Origin: Paguma larvata
Lineage: Eukaryota > Chordata > Mammalia > Carnivora > Viverridae
Direction: 5' to 3'
Assembly (NCBI GenBank): GCA_030068075.1
Contig: CM057839.1
Location: 22,051,167 to 22,115,166 of the forward strand
DNA: 64,000 nucleotides
Shown here: positions 1 to 11,940 of the stretch, one piece after another
Numbering within the stretch: position 1 is the first letter of the stretch
Layout of the letters: every line of letters begins with the position of its first letter
Notes under the pieces: model-generated
What the model was told of the DNA's origin: nothing
Databases searched by the model: none
The model's input: the letters and a program-made list of their open reading frames with translations, nothing else
Position numbers and translations under genes: made by a program

Positions 1-350
1 CTATGTGACATGGATGAACCTTGAAAACATCATGATAAATGGAATAAGCTAGTCACGAAATGACAAATACTGTAGTATGAGTCCATTTATATGAGTTACC
101 CAGATTAGTCAAATTCATAGGATTAAAGAATGGAATGAAGGTTGCCAGGGCCTGGAGGGAAGAATAAATGGAGGATTCCTAATCAACAGGCATAAGGTTC
201 AGTAACAAGAAACACCGGAGATCTGTTGTACATCATTGTACCTATAGGTAGGTAGGAAATAACGCCCTGCACAGAGAAAAATGTGTTGAGTTGGTAGATC
301 TCCTGTAGAGTGTTCTTACCATCAAAAACTACAATTGATAAATGGAAATA
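1..350 (+). mobile_element. Old L1 (L1M-type) 3' end, cut by window start
   Basis: The stretch reads like the end of L1 ORF2 and its 3' UTR. It has the ATGAACCTTGAAAACATCAT block, then the 'tatgagttacccagattagtcaaattcatag' type block, then the 'ggttgccagggcctgg' block, and ends in a 'gttcttaccatcaaaaa' tail near 330. Many substitutions mark it as an ancient copy. Its 5' part lies outside the window. The exact subfamily is not assigned. Confidence 0.75.
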
Positions 351-2540
351 TATAATCTAGTATTTAATCCAACTCATTTGACCTTAGGAAACCAAATTTC
401 AGGGAAATTAAGTAACTAAAACAGCAACACGTTTTAACATTGTATTTTCATTCATTTTATGTTACATACTATGTTTTTGTATGTACAGAATATGGAATAA
501 TTGATATACTTCAGGGGAAAACTATTTTGGATGGGATAAATGCTACCTACATTTTATATGAAACAAAAGTTACTACTTATTAGGAAGAAACGACTTATTA
601 AAAATCAAATATGACATCAATATAAGAGACAGTTAAGAAAGGAAAGATAAATTGACTTACATAGCAAGATACACTAAAATGGATTTTTTTTCCTTCACAT
701 GCAAGTATTTATAAATTTGTTTGCTGTTTTCACATTCTGTCCACATTTTTAACTTTACTAAGTGTGAGGTATCTTATGTCAAATCGAGTTACAAGCTTTC
801 ATAAAACCCATCATTTCTTTATTCTTTATTACTAGAATCCCAGATTTTTTTGGGGAAATAAAGGGCTCAGATTAATAATTTCCTAGGCTTCCATGAAATA
901 ATGAATGGAAATCAAGGACGCTGATGACACCATCAAGCTACACTGTCAGTCCTGTATTGCTTAACACCCAAGGTAAACAAACCCTCTTGATCATTTGCCT
1001 GCAGCAGAAATCAGGTATCCATATATTGTTGCACTAAATGTTCTACTCATACACGGTTTTAGTCACATTAAAGAAAACAAAATTCTTTTGATCTTTTAAT
1101 TTTTTTCCTGGTGGTATGTTTTCATATCCTCAAATGACATGTGTAACATCAGAATAAGTCAATATTTGTCCTTTAATAGCATGTTTATAAAGATTATAAT
1201 AATATCCATATGCTCTATATGTGTGGTCCTAGCCTTCACTCCTTCCAGATTTTCTGTAATTCTACCACAGCCCAAATAGAAACAGAATGATTAAAGTACA
1301 GATTTAGCACATAGATAAGTCCATCTATTGAACTGATCTTTTTTTCCTGGAAAGTTTGCAGTGATATATTAAATTCTTTTAAAACACTGGTGAAAATACT
1401 TTGGCCCAAAACTTGGGCCAAAAAGTTCAATGGATTCAAGCATTTTACCTCAATGTGCATCTCATTTGTGAATTATTTTTATATATTCACATTGCTTTTT
1501 GATTTTAAAAAAAAGATCACTGTAAGGAATGTATTTACATTGACACGTACTTATCTTGAAAGCCTTTACATTGAAATGTTAAATTTACTAAAGAAAATTT
1601 TAGATGTAAGTAAACTGGAAATATTTAAGGTAAAATCTATTAGGTTTGAAATTACTACAATCGAATCTATAGAAATTTTAAGGAACTTGGAAATCCCAAA
1701 AGTTTTGCAAGCTGGCTCAAGTAAAAATTAAAAAAAAATCATACATTATTATTGTAAATACCAACTTTAGGTATTATCAAATCCTGTGGCATTTGGATAC
1801 TCTTAAATTCCAGCAAGGTTTTCTTAGATCTCTATATTCCTTTGAGGGATATAGTGTTTAAGTCAGACATTAAAATATTTTTAAAAAGAAAATTTAGAGA
1901 AAAATAAAGAAATATAAAGGGACTTTTTTTATATATGCAGACACACTTCCGATGCAGAAAAACAATAATCATACTCAAGGGATTCCAAAGTAAAACAATT
2001 ATCTGTAAGTGCCTTTAGAACAGAATGTGGCATGCACTATATATAGCACAGTTATTCTGATAGAGTTTATACCACTGCAAGTCTTTTCATATTATTTATA
2101 AAACCAATTACATGCTGATTCAGAAATCACATTTCACAGCTTGCCTTGTCAGATTACCACATGATTAAGACCGGCAACGGTTCTTTTCTTTTTTCCTAAT
2201 CAAATGACCTAGCCATTTTCCAAGGTCAGATGAGTCTGAAAAAATGGGAGTTCACTGCCTTGGTAGTCATCTTCTTCATGTTTTTCTCATATAACTCTTT
2301 TTCCACACGAGGCAGCCATGACCTCCATTCTGTTCCTTCCTGCTGATTCCTACTTTACTCCTGCCCTCACCGCCTGCAAATTCTGCTGTGATGATTGCCT
2401 AACTCTTTTAGAAGCAGTCTCGGAGTATCAAGTCTAACAAAAGATGCTCTGCCAATAACTCCTACAAACATAGCATCTGTACTACTGAGATTTTTCTTTG
2501 ACAGAACAAAAAACTCAGATAGCCTACGTTCAAATTTTTG
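351..2540. other. AT-rich intergenic DNA, no recognised element
   Basis: No repeat family or gene is recognised. A 113-codon open frame lies on the + strand at 1390-1731. It is low-complexity, rich in I, F, L and K, and resembles no family I know. The stretch at 2200-2390 is less AT-rich, and its + frame would encode a short hydrophobic run, but stops break it and I could not name a parent gene. Confidence 0.6.
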
Positions 2541-2678
2541 TTCTATGCTGGCTGTGTGATCGTGGTCAAGGTCCTGCATTTCTCTGTGCTCACAAGCCTT
2601 GACTGTAAATTGGGGATAACAGCAGTGCTGCTCTTTAGGGTTGTTGTAAGAACTGGACTATATAATATGCATAAAACT
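2541..2678 (+). repeat. MIR SINE fragment
   Basis: This is the 3' half of a MIR. It shows the 'ggctgtgtgatcgtggtcaag' block, the 'ctgtaaattggggataa' block and the 'gggttgttgtaagaactgg' block in the usual order, ending in an AT-rich tail. It predates placental radiation, hence the divergence. Confidence 0.8.
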
Positions 2679-3142
2679 AAAACTAAAATTGGAACTGTGG
2701 CCTTTACATACTAATCATGTTATATTTGGCTAATCATAACAGGATTATATTATAATATAAGAGTAGTAGGGTATTTTAATAATGCTAAGGTCATTATTAT
2801 TATGAAACGAAATCACATGAAATAAGTTCAGACTGAAATTCACATAGTGTAGCAGACTATGAGTTTGGCTGAAATTACAGGGATGCAACACAGAATATAC
2901 AATAAATGCATGAATACAGAGCTATATATTTTCAAGAATGGTGACATTGGCAAAAGAAAGAAAAGAACAACAGCTTTCAATTGTATCCTCCAAGGTTTCA
3001 ATACCAGTTCCTCCTTCTGTGACTGGATGATTATATCTACATTACTTTATGACTGAGATCTTTTATTTAATTAAACTGAGAAAAATATCTATACCTCCTC
3101 TGTTGTGACACATGAGAAATCCATAAAAAATGTTACTATATT
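2679..3142. other. AT-rich intergenic DNA
   Basis: Nothing is recognised. A 65-codon open frame at 2859-3056 has no recognisable domain. Confidence 0.55.
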
Positions 3143-3353
3143 CTTTTTTTTATGTTTATTTATTTTTGAGTCAGAGAGAGACAGAGCATGAGTGGGGGAG
3201 GGGCAGAGAGAGAGGGAGACACAGAATCCGAAGCAGGCTCCAGGCTCTGAGCTGTCAGCACAGAGCCCGATGCGGGGCTCGAACTCACAGACCGCGAGAT
3301 CATGACCTGAGTCGAAGTCGGACGCTCAACCGACTGAGCCACCCAGGTGCCCC
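3143..3353 (-). mobile_element. Feline tRNA-derived SINE (SINEC type), near full length
   Basis: Read on the - strand it starts with GGGGCACCTGGGTGGCTCAG at 3353. The tRNA-like head follows, with a B-box-like GAGTTCGAGCCCC, then 'gagcctggagcctgcttcgg' and a CT-rich tract, ending in AAAAATAAATAAACAT plus an A tail at 3143. Several CpGs survive, so it is fairly young. Target-site duplications are not clear. Open frames of 123 and 60 codons over it are by-products of the repeat. Confidence 0.95.
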
Positions 3354-3698
3354 ATATATACTTATCCCAATGCTTTACTGTTTATGCACTGGCCTCTCAC
3401 TGCCTTTTACATTCCTACCCCAGCCTCATGATGACCAGTGGGGAAATCTTCACACTGTTTTTCTCTACTTACCATATACATTTAACTTACATTGCAATTG
3501 ATAATATTGTCAACACTTGAACACCACTGTAGGTGTCCATTTTAGATGCTTTCATTTTATTTAATAATATAGAAAATATACGATTAAGTTCTTTCCCTGT
3601 TACTTTATTTAAGAACATATTTTTACTCCAACAAAACAAGAATTTTGGCTAAACACTTAATATGGGAGAAGGATATTAAAATGCAATGCATACATATT
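3354..3698. other. AT-rich intergenic DNA
   Basis: No element or gene is recognised between the SINE and the MIR. Confidence 0.5.
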
Positions 3699-3790
3699 AA
3701 TTATGTGCCAGGCACTTTAAACTCACCATCTCATTTTAATTCTTAGACAAACTTTCACCAAGAGTTTAGAACTTGGTAATACTAAAATAT
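3699..3790 (+). repeat. MIR fragment (core region)
   Basis: It carries the diagnostic 'ttatgtgccaggcact' block followed by a degraded 'catctcattttaattctta' block, the usual MIR order. The 3' half is too decayed to follow. Confidence 0.7.
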
Positions 3791-3958
3791 AATTTTTCTC
3801 AATTCCTTTCATTAGCAATCAATTATTAAATATATTTTCATAGGAGCAATTCCTTATTACATTAGTATGTTATACTGTCTTCTGATTTGATTATACGCTT
3901 TTCAGTAGGATTGTAATAAGGTATGGAAGATGAGTATCCCTGTAAGAAAAGTGACCCA

Positions 3959-4141
3959 GGGATGCCTGGGGTCGCTCAGTCGGTTGAGCATCTGATTCTT
4001 GATTTCAGTTCAGGTCATGATATCAGGTGTGTGGGATCAAGCCCCATGCTTCTGGCTCAGTGCCCCCTCCGTCTCTCTCCCCTGCTCTTGTGTGTGTGCT
4101 CTCTTTCTCTTAAATAAATTTTAAAAAAAGAAAGAAAAAAA
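3959..4141 (+). mobile_element. Carnivore tRNA SINE, diverged
   Basis: The head reads GGGATGCCTGGGGTCGCTCAG. It carries the 'gagcatctgattcttgatttc' form of the anticodon region rather than the 'gcgtccgacttcgg' form of younger feline copies. The body is shortened, with a CT/GT tract and an AAATAAATTTT tail. An imperfect duplication (agtgaccca / aatgaccta) flanks it near 3950 and 4141. Confidence 0.88.
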
Positions 4142-5085
4142 ATGACCTAATAAGAGAATTCAGAGTACATAAATATAAAAGAAAATATAACTATTATGCA
4201 GTCCATTCAATATAGGAAAACCAATTTAGTGACACTTATATCACCAAGGCATGTGTGCATTTGTTGACAGAGGAAACAGAAGCAGAAACATTAGAGAATT
4301 TCATGGAAAAGAACCACCAGGTTTAAGTAACCTAAACCTTTTAAACATTTTACAAATGGCACTTAATCTATAAATTTATCATCTAGTTTGTTCAAACAAA
4401 AGGTAAAAACGTACCGCTAACAACAACAACAAAAGTCGTTGATTATTAAAAGGCAAAATTGTTTAATTACAGTCTATTCCTTATCATATGAATAGAGTCA
4501 TTCTCCCAGAAAGTGTGCCTAGTGTAGTCTAGTATTAAAAAGAAACAGATTTATGTGTCCATATGCTATAGTCCTGCTTCATGGTAAAGGCCGAACATTT
4601 CTGCAACACAGTGATGAGTGTGATCAAAGTGATGATTGTGAACATAGCCTCAACAACTTCAAGGAAAGGGCTGCCTCTGTTAAAGGAGTAGAGTGAGGTG
4701 AGTTGAGTCACCTCTATGAACAGAAGTTAATATAACTGCCATCCCCAAGACATTGAAAAGGAATATTTTTCTACCTCTCTCAAGGATTCAGAAATTTTGT
4801 GCCTTAATCCTGCCACCTGCTGGTATGACACAGAACTGAAAAAAGATGACAAAATACACTTCAATATGAATTTTACAGAAAATGCATCAAGTTTTAAGTT
4901 ACTTAATAAAACACAGCTCATGTTTTCTCAAGAAAGTTAGTGTGCTTTTCTTATAATCTATGATACTTTAAAAATATATAAATATATTCAATGAAGGAAA
5001 ATAAGAATGCTAGCAAGTATTTTATATAAAAAATTCCCTATTTTCCACAGCTTTTAAAAGATCTTAGTATTAAAATAAAAGATTT
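4142..5085. other. AT-rich intergenic DNA
   Basis: No repeat or gene is recognised. A short (CAA)-like run is seen near 4420. A 64-codon - strand frame at 4727-4921 has no recognisable content. Confidence 0.5.
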
Positions 5086-5281
5086 GGGGGTGTCTGGGTG
5101 TCTCTGTTGAGTGACAGAAACTTGATGATCTCGCAAGTTTATGGGACTGTGTCCTGCATCAGGCTCCATGCCGACAGCATGAAGCATGCCTGACATTCTT
5201 TCTTTCTCGCTCTCTCTCTCTGTCCTCTCCACTTCATCTCTCAAAATAAATAAATAAACTTAAAATAAAATAAGATAAAAT
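5086..5281 (+). mobile_element. Carnivore tRNA SINE, strongly diverged
   Basis: It is recognisable by the GGGGTGTCTGGGTG start, the 'tgatgatctcgcaag' block, 'gcatcaggctccatgccgacag', a CT tract and an AAAATAAATAAATAAACTT tail. The head has lost most of the A box. The 68-codon frame on the other strand is the antisense of the CT tract. Confidence 0.85.
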
Positions 5282-6000
5282 ATATGTATGGAAGTGAACT
5301 TAGAAAAGTATGCACGCTAAGAGCGTATTTTTATAAGAGATGTTAGTATTAAATATAAGTGTGGCTTGCAGAGCTGTTAATTAAGAAAAATAAATAAATA
5401 ACCCCTATCTCCTTGGTTTTTCCAATTTCTTGGCTTCCCATGACTTCTTTGCAAATGTGGGCCAGGGAATCTTAGCCACAATAGAGTCACGTGAGGAGAA
5501 ACTATTGTATTATTGCTATACAATGATCATACACATGACTTGAGCTAAATCTGTACTGAGAGAAATTATAGGGACACAGTATAATTATGGTTTGCAAAGA
5601 AACCTATATGATTATAATTTGAGGAATTTAAAGAAATTGTTTTTTTTTTCACATTTGGGGACAAAATCTTTGTCTCATGAAAACTGATTCTTTTTCCTTT
5701 TCGGGAGAGCAGACAATTATATACTCAGAAACATAATTAGTACAATACTGATTAAAGGCAAAAGGCACTTTAAAAAGACCACTTATTAGTCATGCATTTT
5801 TTTCATTATGTCAAGAGAATATCTTAGGAAAGGCAAATACAAAAAGAAAAAGAAAAAAGAAAAAAAAAAAAAGAACTCAAGGAATTAAAAAAAAATCTTC
5901 AGTGTAGCTTATGCTTTAGTTTTCAACATTTTATCCAAACTAAAATTTTTCATGCTGATTACATCCAAGCCACTTAAAAATGTTTGCAAAGGCTTTCATA
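5282..6000. other. AT-rich DNA with an A-rich run
   Basis: No element is recognised. Positions 5838-5874 are an almost pure A/G run, and 5640-5650 is a T run. Both may be tails of insertions too old to identify. Confidence 0.5.
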
Positions 6001-6430
6001 TTTTCTCAGGTAGTTGTGCAGAAAGTGGGGGTTGAGGCAACGACTTCTTTGTAAAACTCTGTTAAGAAATGCAACCCAGGGAGCAAGGGAGAACAGGGTG
6101 AATGAAGCAAAGAACAGAAAGTCAGAATGCAGATGCATGACAGAGCCGAGATGTCTGCCTCATGTGTAACTGATTGGTAGATCTACTGGGAATATCCTCT
6201 AAGAATCCCCAAGGGTTTTCAGAAACTGATGGAGAGACTCTGGTTCATCAGTTCCAGTCTCCGATTTGTAAATGTTTCACTTCCAGGGTCATTATGTCCC
6301 AGGCACTCCTGCAGTGTGTATGCAAGGGCACCGCAGGACACCTGGTGAGATACAGGTGGTATGCATGTGAGGTGAGCTACTTGCAAGTTGCATCTGCTTG
6401 AATTGATTGGAACACACACAGTCAACCACT
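6001..6430. other. Less AT-rich unassigned segment, possibly an old LTR
   Basis: This block is visibly richer in G and C than its surroundings and has CpGs near 6035, 6143, 6262 and 6333. That suggests a foreign insertion or a constrained element. I could not match it to a family. Two overlapping frames of 75 (+) and 68 (-) codons cover it without recognisable domains. Confidence 0.3.
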
Positions 6431-6850
6431 CTAACAGTTGGAACCAAACTCCTCTTGATATTCAATATTTATTACAAAATATAAATGTTACTTTAACATC
6501 ATAAAAGTTTGAAAAGGAAGTAGATGAGTTGAGTTAATCAGCTAGATATTTATGAATATATGTGTATGTGGCATCATATGTATGTATCCTAGCATCTGAC
6601 TGTCATCTGTAAGTGGAGGTATAGAAGGGGAAATTCACAGACAAACCAAGCAAATAATGGTCAAAGTTTTTTTGTTTGTGTGTTTTCTGTTTTGTTCTTA
6701 AAGTGTGTTACATCAGAAATAAACATTTAAATTAAGTATTGAAAAGAGATGTAAATTCATTGTTATTTTAAATTATTAAAATATGAAATCAAAAAATCAA
6801 AATACATGTATGGTTTCACAAAATGGTTACTAACAAAATTGCTGATTTTT

Positions 6851-7062
6851 TAATAGTTACTTTAGAGAGAAGAGGAGAGCACAAGCAAGGGAGAGGGGCA
6901 AAGAGAAAGAGAGAAAGAGACAGAGAGAGAAGGAGAATCCTAAGTAGGCTCCATGCTCAGCTCAGAGTCCCCACATGGGGTGAATCCCATGACCCTGAGA
7001 TCTTGACCTGATTGGAAATCAGGAGTCCAATGCTCAACTGACTGACCCACCCAGGTACCCCC
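6851..7062 (-). mobile_element. Carnivore tRNA SINE with perfect target-site duplication
   Basis: On the - strand it starts GGGGGTACCTGGGTGGGTCAG and shows a diverged tRNA-like head, an expanded GA/CT tract and an A-rich tail. It is bounded by a perfect 15-bp duplication, AAATTGCTGATTTTT, at 6836-6850 and 7063-7077. The duplication has outlasted the body's divergence. The 62-codon frame across it is spurious. Confidence 0.93.
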
Positions 7063-7077
7063 AAATTGCTGATTTTT

Positions 7078-7576
7078 GGAAATATTTTATGTGTCCTTTT
7101 TCATTTGTTTGTTGGTATTATATTTGCATAAATGTAGAAGTTTAGACCTTGGAGATACTACTCATACCACTACTATCTGCCACTGGTTTTCTTCTCTCTT
7201 CTTCTAGTTCTCTATGTTCATAGTTCACAGTCGAATGACAATGACTCCAAAGGCCTGCAAATGGTCACTAATGGCAATGATTGCTAGAGTGGCACTGTTA
7301 ATGGAGTTCAGGTGATTTCCAGAAGTATATGCAGTAAATGTTCCTCCGTGTTGGTTTCATGGCAATCAAGGCTAGAGGTCCAAGGACCTACGATCTTGTC
7401 TAATGGTTCTTTTATATCTATCCAAGATATATTAGCCTGATGTCCTTTGGTATATGACAAGCATCATCTCTCTTCATTATCTCTTTCTCACTGGAAGCCA
7501 GAGTTCTTTTCTTCAGATTTGGAAATATCCTTTTAGATAGATGGTCAAGATATATTGCCTTTATTCTTTCAAATAC
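7078..7576. other. Intergenic DNA, no recognised element
   Basis: It is of mixed complexity with little simple repeat. No gene or repeat family is recognised. Confidence 0.5.
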
Positions 7577-7775
7577 AGATATCCCCCTGCTTTCTGAAAG
7601 TTCACATTATGCTAGTTTGCTTTTATGAAAAACCTACATTAGTACGATGAGAGCTTTTTTTGTAAAAGCAAAATCGTTTTAGGATTTCTTTCAGTTAGCA
7701 AAAACAGGTATTAATGTAGGTTTTTCATAAAAGTGAAGTGGCATAAGGGAACTCTCTTAAAGTGAGATACTCTTG
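7577..7775. mobile_element. Palindromic MITE-like DNA element
   Basis: A perfect 22-bp inverted repeat pairs 7620-7641 with 7712-7733. Both arms continue outward imperfectly: the left arm at 7577-7619 ('ctttctgaaagttcacattatg') matches the right arm at 7734-7775 read in reverse. The centre, 7642-7711, has further weak self-complementarity ('tttttgtaaaagcaaaatcg'). The whole unit of about 200 bp could fold into one long hairpin. That architecture is typical of non-autonomous DNA transposons. I have seen similar 'cctacattagta' palindromic repeats in mammals but cannot name the family with certainty. There is no coding capacity. Confidence 0.65.
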
Positions 7776-8077
7776 CCTCCATTGCAGCTTATAAAAGGTT
7801 TAATAGGAATGTTCTATTTCAGATAGTGAGGGCAAACTGTATCATTGAATTACTTTAGCTATCATTTGTAAAGGCCTAGATCTAGACTCTGACACTGTCC
7901 ATGGAAGATGGGCAAGAGCATTATTGAGAGGGCACAGCCTACATTCCATTCATAATAATGTACCTCACAAATTGAGCATCAAAGTAAATAATGTCACAAT
8001 TTATTGTATAACTCATTAAATAAGACAAAAAGGAAAGAAAAGAAGGAAGGATTTTCCTTACAGAATACAAAATTTTA

Positions 8078-8340
8078 CATATATATACTTATATATTTAA
8101 TTTGGTGATTTCTAAAATGTAGTTTTAATATATGTTAAATATTATATAGGTTATATATATATTATATATTGTTGTATTTAATTTTTATTTGGGTATTTGC
8201 CAATATACATTGTATATTAATATATAATATGTATTATGTATTATACATATGTATAATTATTACATGTATATATATTTATTACATAATTATTATATGTATA
8301 ATATGCAGTAAATATTATATATATATATGTATATATATGA
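8078..8340. repeat. TA-rich low-complexity tract
   Basis: About 260 bp consist almost only of A and T in TATATA, TATTATA and similar units, with occasional G or C. The 78-codon + frame at 8169-8405 (runs of Y, I and C) is a translation of this tract, not a gene. Confidence 0.9.
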
Positions 8341-8529
8341 AAATCCTCAACTTTAAGCTAAAGTTATTGGGTTACAGTTTGAGGAAGAACAGCATATTTA
8401 TATAATCTCAAATTAGTTAGCTCCAGCATGCTTAATGTACTTATCCGTTAACTTCAGGCAGGAGAAACCCTGTGTGCATCTCCTTAGGTGATCGAAATCA
8501 CCATTACAATATCGATGGCAGGGTGTGCC

Positions 8530-8945
8530 TGACAAAGAGCATAAGGCGGATCTAACCTTTAGGAAACATCTGACAAAGTCAATTTGGTGACATTGTAGAA
8601 AATAACTTGTGTACTTTTGAAGAACTAAAAGGTCAAAAGAGAGAAATAATGGCTGTGATACTGTTGTATATTAAAGGAGATATGACAACTAAAAACAATG
8701 TGTGACTGTGTACTGGATCCTGAAAGTACAATATGACCTAAAAGTCATAATTTGGAAAACTGAATTTACATATGAACTCTAACCTATGTGATATATTATT
8801 TGAATGTCAAATTTTCCAAATTTTAAAACTATGTGGTTATGTAAGCGATTTCTCTTTTTCCTTGATAATACGAACTGAATTATTGAGGGATAAAGGGGCA
8901 CAATATTTCCAACTTGCTCTCAAATCGTACTGAAAAATAAATGTA
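8530..8945 (+). mobile_element. Ancient LINE tail (L1M/L1ME-like)
   Basis: The blocks 'taggaaacatctgacaaa', 'ttttgaagaactaaaaggtc', 'ggagatatgacaactaaaaacaatgtg' and 'tgtactggatcctgaaag' occur in the order I know from old mammalian LINE 3' UTRs. A degraded 'gttatgtaa' block follows. There is no preserved A tail. The class is likely, the subfamily unassigned. Confidence 0.55.
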
Positions 8946-9920
8946 TGCATTTATGTAAATTTGTAAATGGAATTACAAAACAAAGGAGACAAAACATGAA
9001 ATGTTATATGATTTGATAAAGGGTAAAGGAAAATGTAATGTATATTCTTAAATTCCCATGTAAGTTTAAAATTACAGCAAACTAAAAGCTTTTAAAGTAA
9101 CCTCCCTCCTTAGATACCATTTCAAACTGGCCCTGTTGTCCTCAGCAAACTGTGTGAGCCATGGTTTTCTCTTCTCTTCGCACATTCCCTGAAGGCCTTT
9201 GATCCTTGGTTCCAATAGATCGCCAGAAATGTGGTCACATAGGCCTTGCTTATAAAACATATGTGTATATATATATAAATATCCTTCCTGTGACCAAATG
9301 TGGTTAAGTAAAAGGAAACAGGACAACATTATGTCATGGATAGTTAATGGATGCCTTAGATTAATACATGAATTTGAGGAATTATATTATTGTATTAAAA
9401 GATATCCTTTATGTGGAATAGTGATCAAATTTTATAGCAGATAGACACTGCTCAATAATACGGTCTTACTATAACTATGAAAATGAAAATAAACAAGTAT
9501 ATGGTAAACAAAAAGTTTTCTTTCTTCCTTCCCCAATTAATAAAAGGTAGTCACGGTTTTTATCAACTCTGATTTCCCCCATGAAGAGAAATTAATTGGG
9601 CTTAACATTTCTAATTAATGAAAAACATTCTTAATTACTCAATTTCAACATGTCTTGTTTTTTTCCCAAGTTACTATTATGTTTTGCGTTTTACATTTAG
9701 AAAAGATAGATATTAAGAACCTGGTTTGTAAGCAATTGGAATGTATTTTCATATTTTGTATGATATAATAAGTATATCATAACAGATGTATATTGACAAT
9801 ATAATTATCATAGAAAAGAGAAAGTATGGCTTATTTTAATCTTTGTAAATTAAGTGTTGTTGATTTGTTAATACTCGAAACCAAAAAAGCATCTTCAAGT
9901 AATTTAGGTTGTCTGTTTAG
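8946..9920. other. AT-rich DNA with an unassigned denser block
   Basis: Positions 9095-9260 are less AT-rich and carry an 85-codon - strand frame (9072-9329). No domain or family is recognised in it. It may be part of a decayed LTR. The rest is AT-rich and featureless. Confidence 0.4.
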
Positions 9921-10100
9921 TGCACTTGGTGCTTAACATTTGTTAGATATACTTCTTAGCATTTCACAAATACTAATTTCTTTAATGCTCAGGATAACCC
10001 TATAAGACAGGTATCTTATTATCACCATTTTAAGCCTTTGGAAACAGTGGCCCAAAGGCTTTAATCAACTTGCTTAATGTCACATAGCTACTTTGCTTTT
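9921..10100 (+). repeat. MIR SINE
   Basis: The order is MIR-like throughout: 'acttcttagcatttcacaaata', 'ctcaggataaccctataagacaggtat', 'tattatcaccattttaa', then 'ggaaacagtggcccaaaggctttaa' and 'ttgcttaatgtcacatagct'. It is one of the best preserved MIRs of the window. Confidence 0.88.
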
Positions 10101-11504
10101 CAAAATATAGACAGGTAAACATCTGGCTATTATTTTGATTCTTAGAATATATAATATACATATATAATAAAAATATGATATACACTCAGTTTGAAGCTAT
10201 AATTTTAAATAATGTGAAAAATAATTTTGAACTTGAGTATCCATATCCTTAATGACTTTTTGTTTATGGTAAATGTGTTAAGAGAAGAGCTGTAAAGATC
10301 AGTGAGGCTTAAAACTGTCAGCACCCCCCTTCTTATAGAGGGACAGAGTTAAATTTGAAATGCAAATAAGTCATTTGGAATTATTTGTGTTCTTTAATGA
10401 GTATGGACTATCCCATCCATACTTGATGAAACAATCATTCTTTAATTTAAAGAGCAAAATTGTGTTGTTTATCTTAACAACTGAACTGAAATCTCAGTGA
10501 CAGAAGTTTATAATCTAAATTTTAATAAGTTGTATTGCTCGTCAATTGTTTCATTGTATGTAATTTAATAATCCATTGTATGATAAATCATATAAATCTA
10601 ATACAAAATTATAACACTATTATAATTAACAGAATTAGGATTTAAATATCATATGACATTTTAGGCAAGTTTAAGAGCAATGAGTTTCACGAGGCTCGAC
10701 AATTCAGTGCTCACCATGAACCATTAGCAGAGCACCGCATCTGGCAAGGAAGATTGCAAAGATTTTATTAAATCTTTATGCCATTATTTCATTTGCAAAC
10801 CCTTGTCTCTTCTCATTTTGGTACCTTAAATGCAATTAGCGATTTGTTCAGTTTCTCTGCCAAAAACAAAACAAACAAAAAAATTAAACAAAAACATAAA
10901 AAAAACAAAGAGAATAAATAGAAGCCAACTGAGGATACTGGAAATCATTCCAACGCTTCCTTAAGGATCATCCCTGAATTTACAGCTTTAAAAATGTTTT
11001 CTCATTTTCCAAGGTCTCCAAATGCTGCAGCTGTGGTGTATATTTCTGGCCCTCTTGCCTATTTGTGACAAGAGTCCAAAGTAATCTCTATAGTTCTATA
11101 CCTAATTCAGAATTTCTTTTAGCCTCCAATCCCCATTCAGGTCTCCATATCTAAACTCTGTTAGCTCTTATAAAACATATTTTCTTTTAAACATTATTGT
11201 AAAAAATTTCAGAAATACTGAGAAACCTGAAGCTGGCTAATTTACTTTTATTCACATGCATGCCTGCCTAATATCTGATTCCTCCTTCAAAATTCAGGGA
11301 TGACTTTTTTCAATAATCTTTATTAGTATTTTTACTAATATAGTAAAATACCTCGTTGAGCTCTTATCATTCTCAAACTATTTCCTCCTCATAAAAACTT
11401 CTCTGCTCAGCTCATCTGAAGTGCCCTTTGCTCTTCTTGTGTATTGTTAGGAAATACCCTTGGTATGAAATTCTTGAATAACACTTTTCATTTTTGTTAA
11501 AAAT
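10101..11504. other. AT-rich DNA, no recognised element
   Basis: An A/C-rich low-complexity stretch lies at 10861-10918. The blocks 10680-10860 and 10960-11160 are of normal complexity and unassigned. The second lies directly upstream of the retroviral pol remnant and could be more of the same element, but I cannot align it. Confidence 0.45.
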
Positions 11505-11940
11505 CCTGCCCTCTCCCAGCTTACACTTAGGATTTCATGGAGAGTTCCCTACAACCAGTTGAAAGAGGAAGAGAAGACTTCAGTCTGGTTTACTGGATGG
11601 CTTCTGCAGGATTGTAGGGCCCACCTGAAGACGGACAGCTGGAGCCCTGGGGCAGCCACCTGAGGACCTGCCGAAGCCTCCCTGGGGCCAGAACTGCAGG
11701 GGGGATTCCTGCCTATTCACTCTGCTGTGAATGAGAAATAGCCAGATGCACACTTATCATCACATCACTTATGTGATTTATGTTATGATTTCTGCTTACC
11801 GGGATAATCGGGGACTTGCAAGGAACATGATTGGAGAATATGTGACAAAGAAATTGGAGAAGAGTTACATGGAATGGCTCTGAAGGGAAAAAATGAAGAT
11901 CTTTGTGTCATTTGTAAATACTTATCAGAAGGTGAACTCA
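11505..11940 (+). pseudogene. ERVL-type endogenous retrovirus pol remnant, RNase H part
   Basis: The segment resembles the RNase H region of class III (ERV-L) pol. Recognisable landmarks are a 'gagttccctacaaccagttg' block, 'gaagagaagacttcagtctggtttactgga' and the following 'tggatggcttctgcagg'. The 'gtgaatgagaaatagccagatgcac' block and a 'catgattggagaatatgtgacaaagaaattgg' block come after. Stops and small indels break every frame. It runs straight into a SINE at 11941 and resumes after it. No gag, env or paired LTR was found nearby. The GC-rich patch at 11620-11710 belongs to this remnant. Confidence 0.75.

Noticed and set aside
1390..1731. 113-codon + strand open frame
   Set aside because: AT-driven composition, no recognisable domain, no promoter or splice context. 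Frames of this length arise by chance in DNA this AT-rich.
2200..2390. Possible retrocopy of a small membrane protein gene
   Set aside because: A short hydrophobic run can be read on the + strand, but I could not name a parent and stops follow. There is no A tail or target duplication.
3130..3501. Longest frame of the window, 123 codons
   Set aside because: It lies over a SINE and its flanks. The Arg/Ser/His-rich part is the translated SINE body.
8169..8405. 78-codon frame that looks like membrane segments
   Set aside because: It translates a TA-rich low-complexity tract.
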